This document shows, in pieces, positions 24,216 through 33,184 of a stretch of 64,000 bases of DNA (position 1 is its first letter; the number at the start of each line of letters is the position of its first letter). The notes beneath the pieces are model-generated. The model saw only the letters and a list, made by a program, of their open reading frames with translations. It was not told the DNA's origin and did not search any database. Source of the DNA: an uncultured Myxococcales bacterium. GTDB taxonomy: Bacteria; Myxococcota_A; UBA9042. The stretch lies in assembly GCA_903842345.1 (NCBI GenBank), contig CAIMLR010000035.1, positions 1 to 64,000 of the forward strand. Direction: 5' to 3'. The position numbers were made by a program, and so were the translations under genes.

Positions 24216-24262
24216 TCATTGTGGAACACCGCAAGTGTTCCCATCTTGACGCTTCTCGTGGT
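24216..24262. other. phage/host junction, candidate attachment site
   Basis: Codon use in the msrBA gene changes here. From about 24,263 rightwards codons are host-like (G/C third base). The last dozen codons use CGT, CAA, GAT, GGG, ACT, GGT and CAA, which is phage-like. The stretch contains a perfect inverted repeat GGAACAC-CGCAA-GTGTTCC at 24223-24241. A phage that inserts into a gene end often supplies a replacement 3' end. No matching left copy is in the window, so this remains an inference. Confidence 0.4.
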
Positions 24263-25280
24263 AATCCTGGTGGTAATCCTCCGCCGGCCAGAACGGCTTG
24301 GCCGTCTCCACCGTCGTCGCAATCGACCGCCCCGCGAAGCGCGGCTGCCGGCCCAGTTCGCGCAGGAATCCCTCCGCCACGCGCTTCTGGTCGGCATCGG
24401 CGGCAAAAACCACGCTGCGGTACTGCGTGCCGACGTCCGGACCCTGCTGGTTCAGCGTCGTCGGGTCAATCTTGGCGAACAGGACCTCCAGCAGATGGCG
24501 GTAGCTCACGCGGTCAGCGTCAAACTGCACTTCCACGGATTCCGCGTGCCCCGTGTCGCCCGAACTCACCTCGTGATAGCCCGGCCGCGCCTTGCGTCCG
24601 CCCATGTAGCCCGAAGTCGCCTCGATGACGCCCGGCGTGCGCTGCATGATGTCCTCCACGCCCCAGAAGCAGCCGCCGGCGAAATACGCCTTCTGCAGGT
24701 TCACCGGCTGCGACTGCGGCGGCAACGGCTGGCCATCGGGCACGAAGAGGAGCGCCGCGGAATTGAGGCAATAGCGCTTGCCCGTCGGCCGCGGACCGTC
24801 GTCAAAAACGTGGCCCAGATGCCCGCCGGACCGCGCGTCCAGAATCTCCACGCGCTCCATGCCGCCGGAATTGTCGACGCGTTCGATCACGTGCTCCGGG
24901 TCAAAAGGCGCAAAGAAACTGGGCCAACCGGTGCCAGATTCAAACTTGGTGTTGGAGCGAAACAGCGGCAGACCGCCCAGCGCGGAGATGTAGATGCCGG
25001 ATTTCTTGTTGTCCAAATGGCCGCCACAAAAGGGCGGCTCGGTGCCAGCTTTGAGGAGCACGTTGCGCTGCTCCGTCGTCAGATTGCGCGCGAGCTTGGC
25101 GACTTCCGCGGCGGAAAGCGGCGTGACGTCGTAGCCTGACGCGCTGATTTTGCGGTGGACGTAGGGACTCTGCGGCCCAGCCTGGCGGGAGGAATCGGGA
25201 GACGCGGCAGCCGCCGACGGCGTTTGCTGACACGCCGCAACCAGAACCATCAGACACAGGGCCATTTGGCGCACGGGCAT
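24216..25280 (-). CDS. msrBA: MsrB-MsrA fusion lipoprotein, methionine sulfoxide reductase
   Basis: The protein has 354 residues and repairs both R- and S-methionine sulfoxide in envelope proteins. It has a signal sequence with lipobox LVAAC (Cys17). The MsrB domain (about 45-182) has SGTGWPSFF and the catalytic Cys171 in RYCLNS. The usual zinc CxxC pairs are absent (SALGG in place of a CxxC), and Cys85 in PPFC may be the resolving residue. The MsrA domain (about 196-354) has GGCFWG with Cys204 and DTGHAE. The start was set at ATG 25280, with GGAGG five bases upstream. A TTG at 25292 lies in that ribosome site. It is last of three - strand genes. The 3' end lies at the phage junction. Confidence 0.9.
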   Translation of the reverse strand: MPVRQMALCLMVLVAACQQTPSAAAASPDSSRQAGPQSPYVHRKISASGYDVTPLSAAEVAKLARNLTTEQRNVLLKAGTEPPFCGGHLDNKKSGIYISALGGLPLFRSNTKFESGTGWPSFFAPFDPEHVIERVDNSGGMERVEILDARSGGHLGHVFDDGPRPTGKRYCLNSAALLFVPDGQPLPPQSQPVNLQKAYFAGGCFWGVEDIMQRTPGVIEATSGYMGGRKARPGYHEVSSGDTGHAESVEVQFDADRVSYRHLLEVLFAKIDPTTLNQQGPDVGTQYRSVVFAADADQKRVAEGFLRELGRQPRFAGRSIATTVETAKPFWPAEDYHQDYHEKRQDGNTCGVPQ

Positions 25281-25442
25281 GAGAACCTCCAACGGCGAAA
25301 TCGGCCAGAATTGGCCATTGCGCCTTCGCAGTCTGTGTACGCCACTGCGCCTGACAAGCGCACACCGCGCAAGCGGACGAAATCGCAGCGTTCAAGCGAC
25401 GCAAACAGCCACCGTTCCTGTGCAACCGCGAGGCCGCGGCAG

Positions 25443-26060
25443 TTATTCCGTACGGAGCTGCAGCCGCCCTGCCCGCACCAGGCGCTGCAACGTGCGCTGG
25501 AGGATGGGCCGCTCGCGCGCGGTGAAGCCGATCTGCCACGGCGGCGGCCAAACGCGCGGCGCCTTGTTCATGATCGACGCCGCTTCCCGGCTGTGCGCCA
25601 GCCCCAGCACGTGCCCGAGCTCATGCGCGAGCACCCAGCGCATCCCGGTCTGCGACTCGATCACCCAGAACGCATCGCCGTTGCGCCAGGTCACGCCCTT
25701 GCGGATCGCCGCCGGATCTTCCGCGTCCGCCAAGTGGCGCACCACGAACCAGCGAAGCGGCGTCTGCCGCCCCAATTGCCCCAGGCGATTGCGCTGCGCC
25801 ACCGTGTCGATTTGGCCAAGCTCAGCGGGCAGCTGGTGGATGGCCGCGACCTGGACGCCCGCTTGGATGACCGCGAGCCGATCGTTGGCGACTTCAAGCT
25901 GCGTCGTCAGCCAGCCGGTGTCGGCAAAATCCGGCGGCAACCAGAGATCGAGCGCGAGGCAGGTGCGCGCCTGACAGCGCGGGAGCGCGGCGGGATCCAG
26001 CGCGTGCAGGCGGGCGGGCCACAGGGCGAGGAGCAGCAGAAAGGCGCGCACGAACTTCAT
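25443..26060 (-). CDS. secreted metzincin-type zinc metalloprotease
   Basis: The protein has 205 residues with an N-terminal signal peptide (about residues 1-20, FLLLLALWPARLHA). The zinc site HELGHVLGLAH (His146, Glu147, His150, His156) is followed by a Met-turn, ASIMN, with Met164. That is the HExxHxxGxxH metzincin pattern. Two cysteines near the N-terminus (Cys29 and Cys34) may form a disulfide. It is predicted to be exported, and the substrate is unknown. It lies between the msrBA gene and a lipoprotein gene on the same strand, suggesting an envelope-related unit. Confidence 0.85.
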   Translation of the reverse strand: MKFVRAFLLLLALWPARLHALDPAALPRCQARTCLALDLWLPPDFADTGWLTTQLEVANDRLAVIQAGVQVAAIHQLPAELGQIDTVAQRNRLGQLGRQTPLRWFVVRHLADAEDPAAIRKGVTWRNGDAFWVIESQTGMRWVLAHELGHVLGLAHSREAASIMNKAPRVWPPPWQIGFTARERPILQRTLQRLVRAGRLQLRTE

Positions 26061-26108
26061 CGGCGGGAGCGTACGCCAAAGCGCGCGGGTCGGACACTGG
26101 CGCGGCAG

Positions 26109-26624
26109 TCAGCGCAGGTGGACCGTCGCCGTCGCGCCATCGGCCAATTCCACGAGCCGCACGTCGTTGCGGTGGTGGACGTCGACGACCTGATAAACCG
26201 GGAGGCTGCGCGTCGGCACCGGGTCGCTCCAACTGGCCTCCAGCCATTCAAACGGCGCGGCGACGAGGTAGCGACCCGCCGGGCGATCGTTGAAGGCAAA
26301 ATGGCCGTGCGGGTCGACGTCCGCCCGCCAGACGATGAGCTCATGCTCATCTGGCAGAAAAAACACGTCGTTGTCATTGAGCGCATTCATGAATTCGACG
26401 TTGTACGGCGTCGCGGGAAACAGCCACACGTGGGCGCCCATGGGCAGGTGCGGCTCGCCGCGCACGGTCTCCATGATCGCGTCGCCCTCAATCGTGCCGG
26501 TCCCGGCGAGCCGGTAGGGCGCGACGTCGGCTTCGCTGAAGATTTCCCGCCGCACCGCGCCGCTGCACGCCACGAGGGCGACCAGGGCGACGAGGAGCAG
26601 AACTCGGGTGCACGCGCGATTCAT
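26109..26624 (-). CDS. lipoprotein with transthyretin-like beta domain
   Basis: The protein has 171 residues. ATG 26624 begins the signal sequence with lipobox VALVAC. The mature part holds HLPMGAHVWLFPATPYN and VDPHGHFAFNDRPAGRYLVAAPF, a pattern like carboxypeptidase-regulatory or transthyretin folds in surface proteins (a D-x-x-G-x-F loop followed by PAGRY). The frame continues upstream past 26624, but only the lipobox start makes sense. It is divergent from the aconitase gene and probably heads the - strand unit that includes the protease and msrBA. Confidence 0.7.
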   Translation of the reverse strand: MNRACTRVLLLVALVALVACSGAVRREIFSEADVAPYRLAGTGTIEGDAIMETVRGEPHLPMGAHVWLFPATPYNVEFMNALNDNDVFFLPDEHELIVWRADVDPHGHFAFNDRPAGRYLVAAPFEWLEASWSDPVPTRSLPVYQVVDVHHRNDVRLVELADGATATVHLR

Positions 26625-26730
26625 GAGCGGCAGCTTACACCAGACCGCCAACAGGTGACACTGGCGCGGCGCGTGGTAAAGTCCGCCCGCCCGCGCGACG
26701 GGTCCCCTTTTGCCTTCCTGCGAGTTCGCC

Positions 26731-28716
26731 ATGACCGACCAGCACATCCAGTTCAGCACGCTTGCCGACGGCCGCCCGGCTGTCCGCTTCACCGGCCGCT
26801 TCTTGTTCCTCTATGAGGACATCGAGCTGATTCGCCGGCAGTTGGCGGGCGAAAACGTGCCGTGGGATCCGACCCTGCCGCTCATCGACAACATCTCGAC
26901 GGACGAAATCACGCCGGCGTGGGTGTGCTTCTACTTTGACGAGACGCTGGGTGACTACAGCCTCGTCGGCCTGCGCGGCGGCGCCATCGAGCGCAACAGC
27001 ATCAAGAACGGCGACTTCGCGGTCATCGTCAGCGGCAAGTCCAAGGGCTGCGGATCCTCGCGTGAGACCGCACCGTTCTCCGAACAGGCCGCGGGCGTGC
27101 GCCTCGTGATCGCCCAGACGATCGAGAAGATCTACGGCCAGAACAGCCAGAACATCGGCCTCCTGACGTCCAACGACTTTGGCCTCATCCACCGCATCCA
27201 GGCGGGCGAGGCGATTCCGTTGGCAGAATTCGTCACCGGTCTGGATCCCGTGGCCAGTGAAATCGTCAAACGCGGCGGGCTTTTTGCCTACAACACCGCG
27301 CGCCTCAAGGGCGAAATCGCGACGCCGGCCGTGACGACCGCGCCGCGGCCGATGACGCTCGTCGAGAAGATTATCGCGCGCAAGACGATCGTGGACGCCA
27401 AGACGGCCAAGCTCGGCGTGCCCGCGGTCAAGCCGGGCGACGCGGTTTTTGTGCGGACGGACGTGCGCTTCAGCCACGACTACACGACGGCGATGGCGCA
27501 GGTCGCGTTCAAGCAGGGCGTCGGGGCAACGGCCAAGGTCACGGATGCCAAGAGCATTTTCGCGTTTCGCGATCACCTGACTTTCCTCTCGCAGGTCATG
27601 TCTGAGAAACACAAGGCGATGCACCTGGACGAGCAGGCGGCGCTGCTGCCGTTGATCCAGCGGCAGTTTTGCGCCGAGCAAGGCATCCGGCTCTACGACG
27701 AAACCGCCGACGGCTCGGGCAGCGAAGCCATCTGCCACAACGCCGTGCTGGAAGACATCGCGATGCCCGGCGACATCGTCGTCGGCACCGACAGCCACAC
27801 GTGCACCGCGGGCGCGCTCGGGACGTTCGCGTTTGGCGTTGGCAGCACGGACATGGCCAACACTTGGTACACAAAGGACATCCGCGTATCCATCCCCGAG
27901 AGCGTGCGGTTCCACGTGACCGGCACGCTGAAGTCCGGCATCGCCGCGAAGGACATCATGCTGCGGATCATGGCAACGCCGTTCATCAAGGACGGCAAGG
28001 CCATCGGCAAGGTGCTCGAGTTCTGCGGCCCGGGCGTGGAAGCGCTGTCCATGGACGAGCGCGCGACGCTGGCCAACATGGCGGTGGAAGCGGGCGCGAC
28101 GACGGGCGTCATCGCCGCGGACGCCACGGTGATCGAGTACCTGAAGCGCAGCCGCCCCGGCGTCGACACGTCAGGCGTGGAATTCCTGCGCAGCGACCCC
28201 GACGCCGAGTACCTCGCGAGTTTTGAAATCGACCTCGATCACCTGGACCTGATGGTCGCGACGCCGGGCGATCCGCGCAACGGCGTGCCGCTGAAGGATT
28301 TGGGCGAGCGCGTGGCGATCCAGGTCGCGTACGGCGGCTCGTGCACCGGCGGCAAGATGGCCGACATGGACATGTACGCGTCCGTGCTGCGCCACGCGGT
28401 GGACAAGGGCCTGCACGTTGCGGACGGCGTCGATTTGTACATCCAGTACGGCAGCCAAAAGATCAAGGAATACGCGATCAAGCAGGGCTACCCGGCGATT
28501 TTCGCCAAAGCCGGCGCCAAGGTCATCGACCCGAGCTGCGGCGCGTGCATCAACGCCGGACCGGGCGTATCGACCCGGCCGGATCAGGTGACGGTCAGCG
28601 CGATCAACCGCAATTTCCCCGGCCGTTCGGGCCCCGGCAAGGTGTACCTCGCCAGCCCGTTGGTGGTAGCGGCTTCAGCGGTGAAGGGGTACATTGCTTC
28701 CCCGGATGACCTGTAA
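26731..28716 (+). CDS. aconitase-family hydro-lyase with swivel domain first
   Basis: The protein has 661 residues, a [4Fe-4S] dehydratase of the aconitase / isopropylmalate dehydratase superfamily. The swivel domain comes first (GCGSSRETAPFSEQA at about 107-120, GQNSQNIGLLTSNDF at 136-150). The catalytic domain follows, with DVRFSHDYTTAMA, GTDSHTCTAGALG (Cys358) and DPSCGACINAGPG (Cys603, Cys606), the three cluster cysteines. In aconitase the swivel lies last, and in LeuCD it is a separate subunit. The substrate cannot be told from sequence; aconitate, homoaconitate or 2-methyl-cis-aconitate are options. ATG 26731 was chosen as the first Met before the conserved part. It stands alone on the + strand. 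Confidence 0.85.
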   Translation: MTDQHIQFSTLADGRPAVRFTGRFLFLYEDIELIRRQLAGENVPWDPTLPLIDNISTDEITPAWVCFYFDETLGDYSLVGLRGGAIERNSIKNGDFAVIVSGKSKGCGSSRETAPFSEQAAGVRLVIAQTIEKIYGQNSQNIGLLTSNDFGLIHRIQAGEAIPLAEFVTGLDPVASEIVKRGGLFAYNTARLKGEIATPAVTTAPRPMTLVEKIIARKTIVDAKTAKLGVPAVKPGDAVFVRTDVRFSHDYTTAMAQVAFKQGVGATAKVTDAKSIFAFRDHLTFLSQVMSEKHKAMHLDEQAALLPLIQRQFCAEQGIRLYDETADGSGSEAICHNAVLEDIAMPGDIVVGTDSHTCTAGALGTFAFGVGSTDMANTWYTKDIRVSIPESVRFHVTGTLKSGIAAKDIMLRIMATPFIKDGKAIGKVLEFCGPGVEALSMDERATLANMAVEAGATTGVIAADATVIEYLKRSRPGVDTSGVEFLRSDPDAEYLASFEIDLDHLDLMVATPGDPRNGVPLKDLGERVAIQVAYGGSCTGGKMADMDMYASVLRHAVDKGLHVADGVDLYIQYGSQKIKEYAIKQGYPAIFAKAGAKVIDPSCGACINAGPGVSTRPDQVTVSAINRNFPGRSGPGKVYLASPLVVAASAVKGYIASPDDL

Positions 28717-28752
28717 CTGCTGCGTTTCGCCAAGTTGAAAGGGGAGTTGCCC

Positions 28753-30246
28753 GTGAAAGTCGCGCATGTGCTGACCTTGGGTCTGACCCTCCTTGCCGCG
28801 CCCGCGCTTGCCGCCGGCCTGCCCGCCTCGGCAACTGCGACGGCGGCCACGTCGCCAACGGCGGCGGAATCCATTGACGCTGGCCTGGAAGCGCTGACGC
28901 GGGGCGACAACAGCGCGGCCGTCGCGGCGTTTCGACTCGCAGTCCACGCCGATCCCGATGACCGCGCTGCGCGGCGCCTTCTGGCCGATTCCCTGCGCCG
29001 CGTCGACCGCTGCCAGGATGCGCTGACGCAGTACCAATTGCTGCAATCGTCAGGGACCGATGACGACGCGCGCCGCGGGGAAGTCGGCTGCCTGCGGGCC
29101 CTGAACCAGAACGAGACCGCGCTGCGGATCGTCCAGGACGTAGCGGCGCGGCATCCGGCCCAAGATGGCCAACGCGACGCGCTGGGGCAATGGGCGGCGG
29201 CGGAGCTCGCGTCCTTGGCGCAGGCGCCGCGCGGTGCGCCAGCCCCAGGAGCGGCGACGGCCGTTCCGGTCGTGTCGGTCCCAACGGCGGCGGGTGATGC
29301 GCCGCAGCGCGCCGACTCCGACTCGCCTGAAGCCATGGACGCGCAAGGCGAAGCATTTTTTGCCGCGGGAAAGTACGGCGACGCGGCAGCGTGGTTCGGC
29401 CTGTCGTCAGAAGCGGCGCCAACTGCGGAGCGTTCCTGGCGGCTGGCAATGGCGCGCTTGGGTGCTGGCGACCTGCTGGCGGCGCTCGTGGCGGTGGATC
29501 AGACGCTGGCGCGCGATCCCAGGCATGCGGGCGCGCTCAAGACCCGGCCGATGCTGGCGGAGTGGGTGCGCAATCGCGGCAAGAGCGGAACGGCCGTGCC
29601 CATGGTGCCGATGGGCCGGTCGATCCGCATGGCCGTGCTGCAGGCGCTCGTGGACGGCGACGACGTGCTGGCGCGGCAGCTGCTGCCGTTGTGGCGAAAC
29701 GGCCCGGAAAAGGGCATCGTCGCTGAGCTTGTCCAGGCGGAGCTGTGGCTGCGCGACAATCGCCTCGCGGACGCCGACAAGGTGCTCCGGGCGATCCTCG
29801 CGCGGAAGCCGGGCCATCCGGGCGCGCTCAAGGCGCTGGCGGAGGTCGTCATCTTGCGCGGCGAGTTCATGCAAGCGCGCGCCATGCTCAACCTGCCCAT
29901 CCTGCGCAAGACGCCAGGCGAGGATCCCAACGCGGACCTCTACCGCTTCATGCTCCGGCGCCGCGGCGAGTGGCAGCAGCAGATCCGCATGGCCGTTGAC
30001 CCGGGCGTGAAGCCGCTGCCGGCGCTGAGCCAGCAGTTGGCGGAGATGCAGCCGCCGCCGCCGCCCGAAGAGCCCGTCGCGCCGCCGCCCCCGCCGCCGC
30101 CGCCCGAGCCGGTCAAGGCCAAGCACGTGGGCAAGAAGCTGGATCGGACCATCCATCGCCCGGCAGTGCCCAAGGCGCTGATGACGCACGTGCAGAAGTC
30201 GGCGACGGGCAAGCACGCCAAGAAATCAAAGAAATCAGGAAAGTAG
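28753..30246 (+). CDS. secreted TPR-repeat protein with proline-rich tail
   Basis: The protein has 497 residues and starts at GTG 28753, seven bases after AAAGGGGAG. A signal peptide (VAHVLTLGLTLLAAPALAAG) is followed by TPR-like helix pairs. One set is near residues 40-130 (ESIDAGLEALTRGDNSAAVAAF) and another at about 200-400 (AQGEAFFAAGKYGDAAAWFG, LADADKVLRAILARKPGHP). A run of prolines with Glu and Val (about 425-455) precedes a Lys-rich end (HAKKSKKSGK). It is likely a periplasmic scaffold. The proline stretch could span periplasm and the basic end could bind peptidoglycan or nucleic acid. Confidence 0.75.
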   Translation: MKVAHVLTLGLTLLAAPALAAGLPASATATAATSPTAAESIDAGLEALTRGDNSAAVAAFRLAVHADPDDRAARRLLADSLRRVDRCQDALTQYQLLQSSGTDDDARRGEVGCLRALNQNETALRIVQDVAARHPAQDGQRDALGQWAAAELASLAQAPRGAPAPGAATAVPVVSVPTAAGDAPQRADSDSPEAMDAQGEAFFAAGKYGDAAAWFGLSSEAAPTAERSWRLAMARLGAGDLLAALVAVDQTLARDPRHAGALKTRPMLAEWVRNRGKSGTAVPMVPMGRSIRMAVLQALVDGDDVLARQLLPLWRNGPEKGIVAELVQAELWLRDNRLADADKVLRAILARKPGHPGALKALAEVVILRGEFMQARAMLNLPILRKTPGEDPNADLYRFMLRRRGEWQQQIRMAVDPGVKPLPALSQQLAEMQPPPPPEEPVAPPPPPPPPEPVKAKHVGKKLDRTIHRPAVPKALMTHVQKSATGKHAKKSKKSGK

Positions 30247-30252
30247 GCGCGC

Positions 30253-31473
30253 ATGACCGGCCAACACACGCCAGCCCACGGCACGCTGCGCGGCGCGGCG
30301 CTGTTGCCGCAGCCCGATGGCGAGGTCGAATTCCTGCCGCACGCTGAAATCGCTTGGCAGGACGGGCGATTCACTGCGATCCGCGCTTTGCCGACGCCGC
30401 GGGCGACGGACGCGCCGCTGCTCCTGCCCGGTTTTGTCGATCTGCACTGCCATTGGCCGCAATCGCACGTGCGGGGGCAGTTTTCCGGGCAACTGCTGCC
30501 GTGGCTGCGGGAGTCGATTTGGCCGGCTGAAGCGGCGTTTCGCGATCTCGGGCTGGCGCAGCAGCGGGCGGACGCCTTCCTCGCAGACGTCACGCGCGCG
30601 GGCACTTGCGCGGGGCTGTTCTTTGGCGCGCCGTTTGCGGAAGCGACCGCGGTCTTTCTGAACGCGACGCCAGAGGGCTTTTTTGAGGGCCCGGCCATCA
30701 TGAGCCAGAACGCGCCGGAGACGCTGCTGCGGCCGGCGGAGACGACCCTGGAGCTGCTGCGCGCGCTCAACCATCCGCGCGTGGCCATCGCGCCGCGTTT
30801 CGCCCCAAACGTCGACGCCGCGGGGCTGGCGGCGTGTGGAGAAGCCGCGCGGGCGACGGATTGGCCGGTCCAGAGTCATCTGGCGGAGAACGGCGAGGAG
30901 CTGGCCTGGGTGCACGCGCTGTTTCCGGATGCGCGCGACTACACGGACGTGTACGACCGCGCCGGGCTGCTGGGACCGCGCACGGTGATGGCGCACGGGA
31001 TCCATCTTTCCGACCGCGAACTGGCGCGGCTGGCGGAGGCGCAGACGCTGATTGCCCACTGCCCGACGAGCAACGAGGCGCTGGGTTCAGGGCGCATGCC
31101 GCTGGAGCGACTGCGGCGCGCGGAAGTGCCGTGGGTCCTGGCTACGGACGTGGGCGCCGGGCCGAGCCTGAGCCAACTCCACGTGATGCAGCGCTTTCTC
31201 GCGACGCACGCGGGCCACGCGGATGCGCGCGCGACCGAGGCGCTGGCACGGGCGACCGCGATTCCGGGCGCGTGGCTGGCCCAGTTTGATCCCAAGCTCG
31301 CAGGGCTGGGCACGCTGGCGGTGGGTGCGCCCGCGCATCTGGTGGCGCTGCCGCTGCGGCCGGACGGCGAGGACGCGCCAGAGGCGCTGTTGCGGGCGAT
31401 CCTGACGCGCGCCGCCGATGCCTTTGAGCACCTGCCGGTGGCCGTCGTGCGCTGGGGCATCGCGGTCGTTTGA
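30253..31473 (+). CDS. guaD: guanine deaminase-like amidohydrolase
   Basis: The protein has 406 residues and belongs to the zinc-dependent amidohydrolases. Likely reaction: guanine to xanthine. Motifs in order are PGFVDLHCHWPQ (metal His pair and the Gln that reads the purine), QSHLAEN, MAHGIHLSD, IAHCPTSNEALGSGRMPL and ATDVGAGPSLS, closely following guanine deaminases. Length is slightly short of the usual 430-440. It starts six bases after the TPR gene, and its role in purine salvage is independent of neighbours. Other purine or pterin deaminases are less likely. Confidence 0.85.
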   Translation: MTGQHTPAHGTLRGAALLPQPDGEVEFLPHAEIAWQDGRFTAIRALPTPRATDAPLLLPGFVDLHCHWPQSHVRGQFSGQLLPWLRESIWPAEAAFRDLGLAQQRADAFLADVTRAGTCAGLFFGAPFAEATAVFLNATPEGFFEGPAIMSQNAPETLLRPAETTLELLRALNHPRVAIAPRFAPNVDAAGLAACGEAARATDWPVQSHLAENGEELAWVHALFPDARDYTDVYDRAGLLGPRTVMAHGIHLSDRELARLAEAQTLIAHCPTSNEALGSGRMPLERLRRAEVPWVLATDVGAGPSLSQLHVMQRFLATHAGHADARATEALARATAIPGAWLAQFDPKLAGLGTLAVGAPAHLVALPLRPDGEDAPEALLRAILTRAADAFEHLPVAVVRWGIAVV

Positions 31474-31489
31474 CCGTTTGCGCGCGGCC

Positions 31490-31999
31490 CTACTTCGTCG
31501 CGCCGCAGAACTTGTTGATGCCGTCGACAATCCCGTCCTCGGGCGCCGTCGCCTTCTTGATTTCAGCCTCAGCCGTCGCCGCATCCGTCTGCGCCTTGGC
31601 CACGTCCGCCTGCGCCGCTTCCGGATTGGTCTCCGCGGCCTTCTGCGCGGCGGCGATCTTCTGCGTCACGGCGACCATGTCCTTGAACGCCTTGGACGAC
31701 CCCGCGCACATCGTCTGGTAGTCCTCCGCGAATTTCTTGAGCTCCGGCGTCTCCACTGCCAGCTTCTTGACCTCCGAGGCGCCTGCTTCCACTTCAGCCG
31801 ACATCGCCGTGAACGCCTTGGCGGCGACCTCCAGCGACGCATCAGCCGGCATGTCGTCAGACAGCTTGCGGACCTTCGTCGTGTGCGGATTGATCGCTTC
31901 GATCAGAGACTTGCACTCGGCCTGCTTCTTGGCCTCCGCGCAACCGGTGAAGGCAAGGGCCGCGGCGATGAGCGCGCAGGAGAGAGAAGTGAGCTTCAT
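31490..31999 (-). CDS. small helical lipoprotein
   Basis: The protein has 169 residues. ATG 31999 begins a signal sequence with lipobox AFTGC. The mature part is almost all helix (SLEVAAKAFTAMSAEVEAGA, AAAQKAAETNPEAAQADVAK) with three further cysteines, including one near the C-terminus (KFCGATK). It ends 16 bases from the guanine deaminase stop (convergent). Function is unknown. The frame is open upstream to 32050, but the lipobox fixes the start. Confidence 0.7.
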   Translation of the reverse strand: MKLTSLSCALIAAALAFTGCAEAKKQAECKSLIEAINPHTTKVRKLSDDMPADASLEVAAKAFTAMSAEVEAGASEVKKLAVETPELKKFAEDYQTMCAGSSKAFKDMVAVTQKIAAAQKAAETNPEAAQADVAKAQTDAATAEAEIKKATAPEDGIVDGINKFCGATK

Positions 32000-32248
32000 G
32001 GGAACTCCAGCGCTCCAAGGCGCGAGGCAGATGAAAAGGACGCACTGCATTCGCAGGACGGCGCCTGATCAGAGACCACCAGCAAAAGGAGGTCAATCGC
32101 CAGGTGGCGGGATTTGTCACGGAAACGCAACGCGGGAGCGCCATCGCCGACGGCAAAGTGGCCGCGCCGGATTGACACCTCGCCCCAAAATCGAGTCTCC
32201 TACGGCCGCCGAAGTGGCATACAAACGCGCCACAGGGAGATTCACGTC

Positions 32249-33175
32249 ATGGCCCTCACCCCCCGCGTCAAGAAGATCCTCTCCTGGTACCAGAGCGACA
32301 ACCCCGGCACGCGCGCCAACCTGGTGCGGATGCTCAACCACGGCAAGCTGAAAGGCACCGGAAAGATGGTGATCCTGCCGGTGGATCAGGGGTTTGAGCA
32401 CGGCCCCGCGCGCTCCTTTGCGCCCAACGCGCCGGGCTATGACCCGCTGTACCACTTTGAGCTCGCGCTGAAGGCCGGCTGCAACGCCTACGCCGCGCCA
32501 TTGGGCTTCATCGAAGCGGGCGCGGCGGAATACGCCGGGCAAATTCCGCTGATTCTCAAGCTGAACAACTCGGACAGCGTCGGCGGACCGTCCGATCCGT
32601 GCTCTGCCATCACCGGCTCGGTCAATGAGGCGCTGCGTCTCGGCTGCGCGGCGATCGGCTACACGATCTACCCGGGCTCCAACAACCGCAACACGATGTA
32701 CCAGGACCTCCGCGAATTGACGGAAGAGGCCAAGGCCAAGGGCCTCGTCGTCGTCACGTGGTCGTATCCGCGCGGCGGCAATTTGTCCAAGGCCGGCGAG
32801 ACCGGCATCGACATCGCCGCCTACGCCGCCCAGATCGCCGCGCAGCTTGGCTCGCACATCATCAAAGTGAAGCCGCCGACGGCGCACATCGAACAGGACG
32901 CGGCGCGCAAGGTCTATGAGAAGTACAACATCCCCATCGCAACGCTGAGCGATCGCGTGCGGCACGTGGTGCAGTCGGCGTTCGGCGGCCGGCGGATCGT
33001 CATCTTCTCCGGCGGCGAGGCCAAGGGCACGGACGCGGTCCTGGAAGAAATCCGCGGCATTGCAGCCGGTGGCGCGTTCGGGTCGATCATGGGCCGCAAC
33101 GCGTTCCAGCGCCCGGAAGCGGAAGCCGTGGAGCTGCTCCAGCAGGTCATGGCGATCTACCGCGACGCGCCGTAA
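32249..33175 (+). CDS. fbaB: class I fructose-bisphosphate aldolase, archaeal type
   Basis: The protein has 308 residues. It cleaves fructose 1,6-bisphosphate to triose phosphates through a Schiff base, of the DhnA/FbaB family. The barrel is recognisable from MVILPVDQGFEHGPARSF, LILKLNNSD, AIGYTIYPGS, VVTWSYPRGG, HIIKVKPPT with its likely Schiff-base Lys, RRIVIFSGGEAKG and GSIMGRNAFQRP. ATG 32249 has GGGAGA upstream. The frame is open 135 bases further but reads as leader. It is metal-independent, so suited to oxidative conditions, and a PFK-2/FBPase-2-like gene lies further along. An EamA transporter follows after 9 bases. Confidence 0.92.
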   Translation: MALTPRVKKILSWYQSDNPGTRANLVRMLNHGKLKGTGKMVILPVDQGFEHGPARSFAPNAPGYDPLYHFELALKAGCNAYAAPLGFIEAGAAEYAGQIPLILKLNNSDSVGGPSDPCSAITGSVNEALRLGCAAIGYTIYPGSNNRNTMYQDLRELTEEAKAKGLVVVTWSYPRGGNLSKAGETGIDIAAYAAQIAAQLGSHIIKVKPPTAHIEQDAARKVYEKYNIPIATLSDRVRHVVQSAFGGRRIVIFSGGEAKGTDAVLEEIRGIAAGGAFGSIMGRNAFQRPEAEAVELLQQVMAIYRDAP

Positions 33176-33184
33176 AGGCAGCCG

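Noticed and set aside
25155-26816. 553-residue + strand frame
   Set aside because: It covers the protease, lipoprotein and msrBA genes on the other strand, which have clear motifs.
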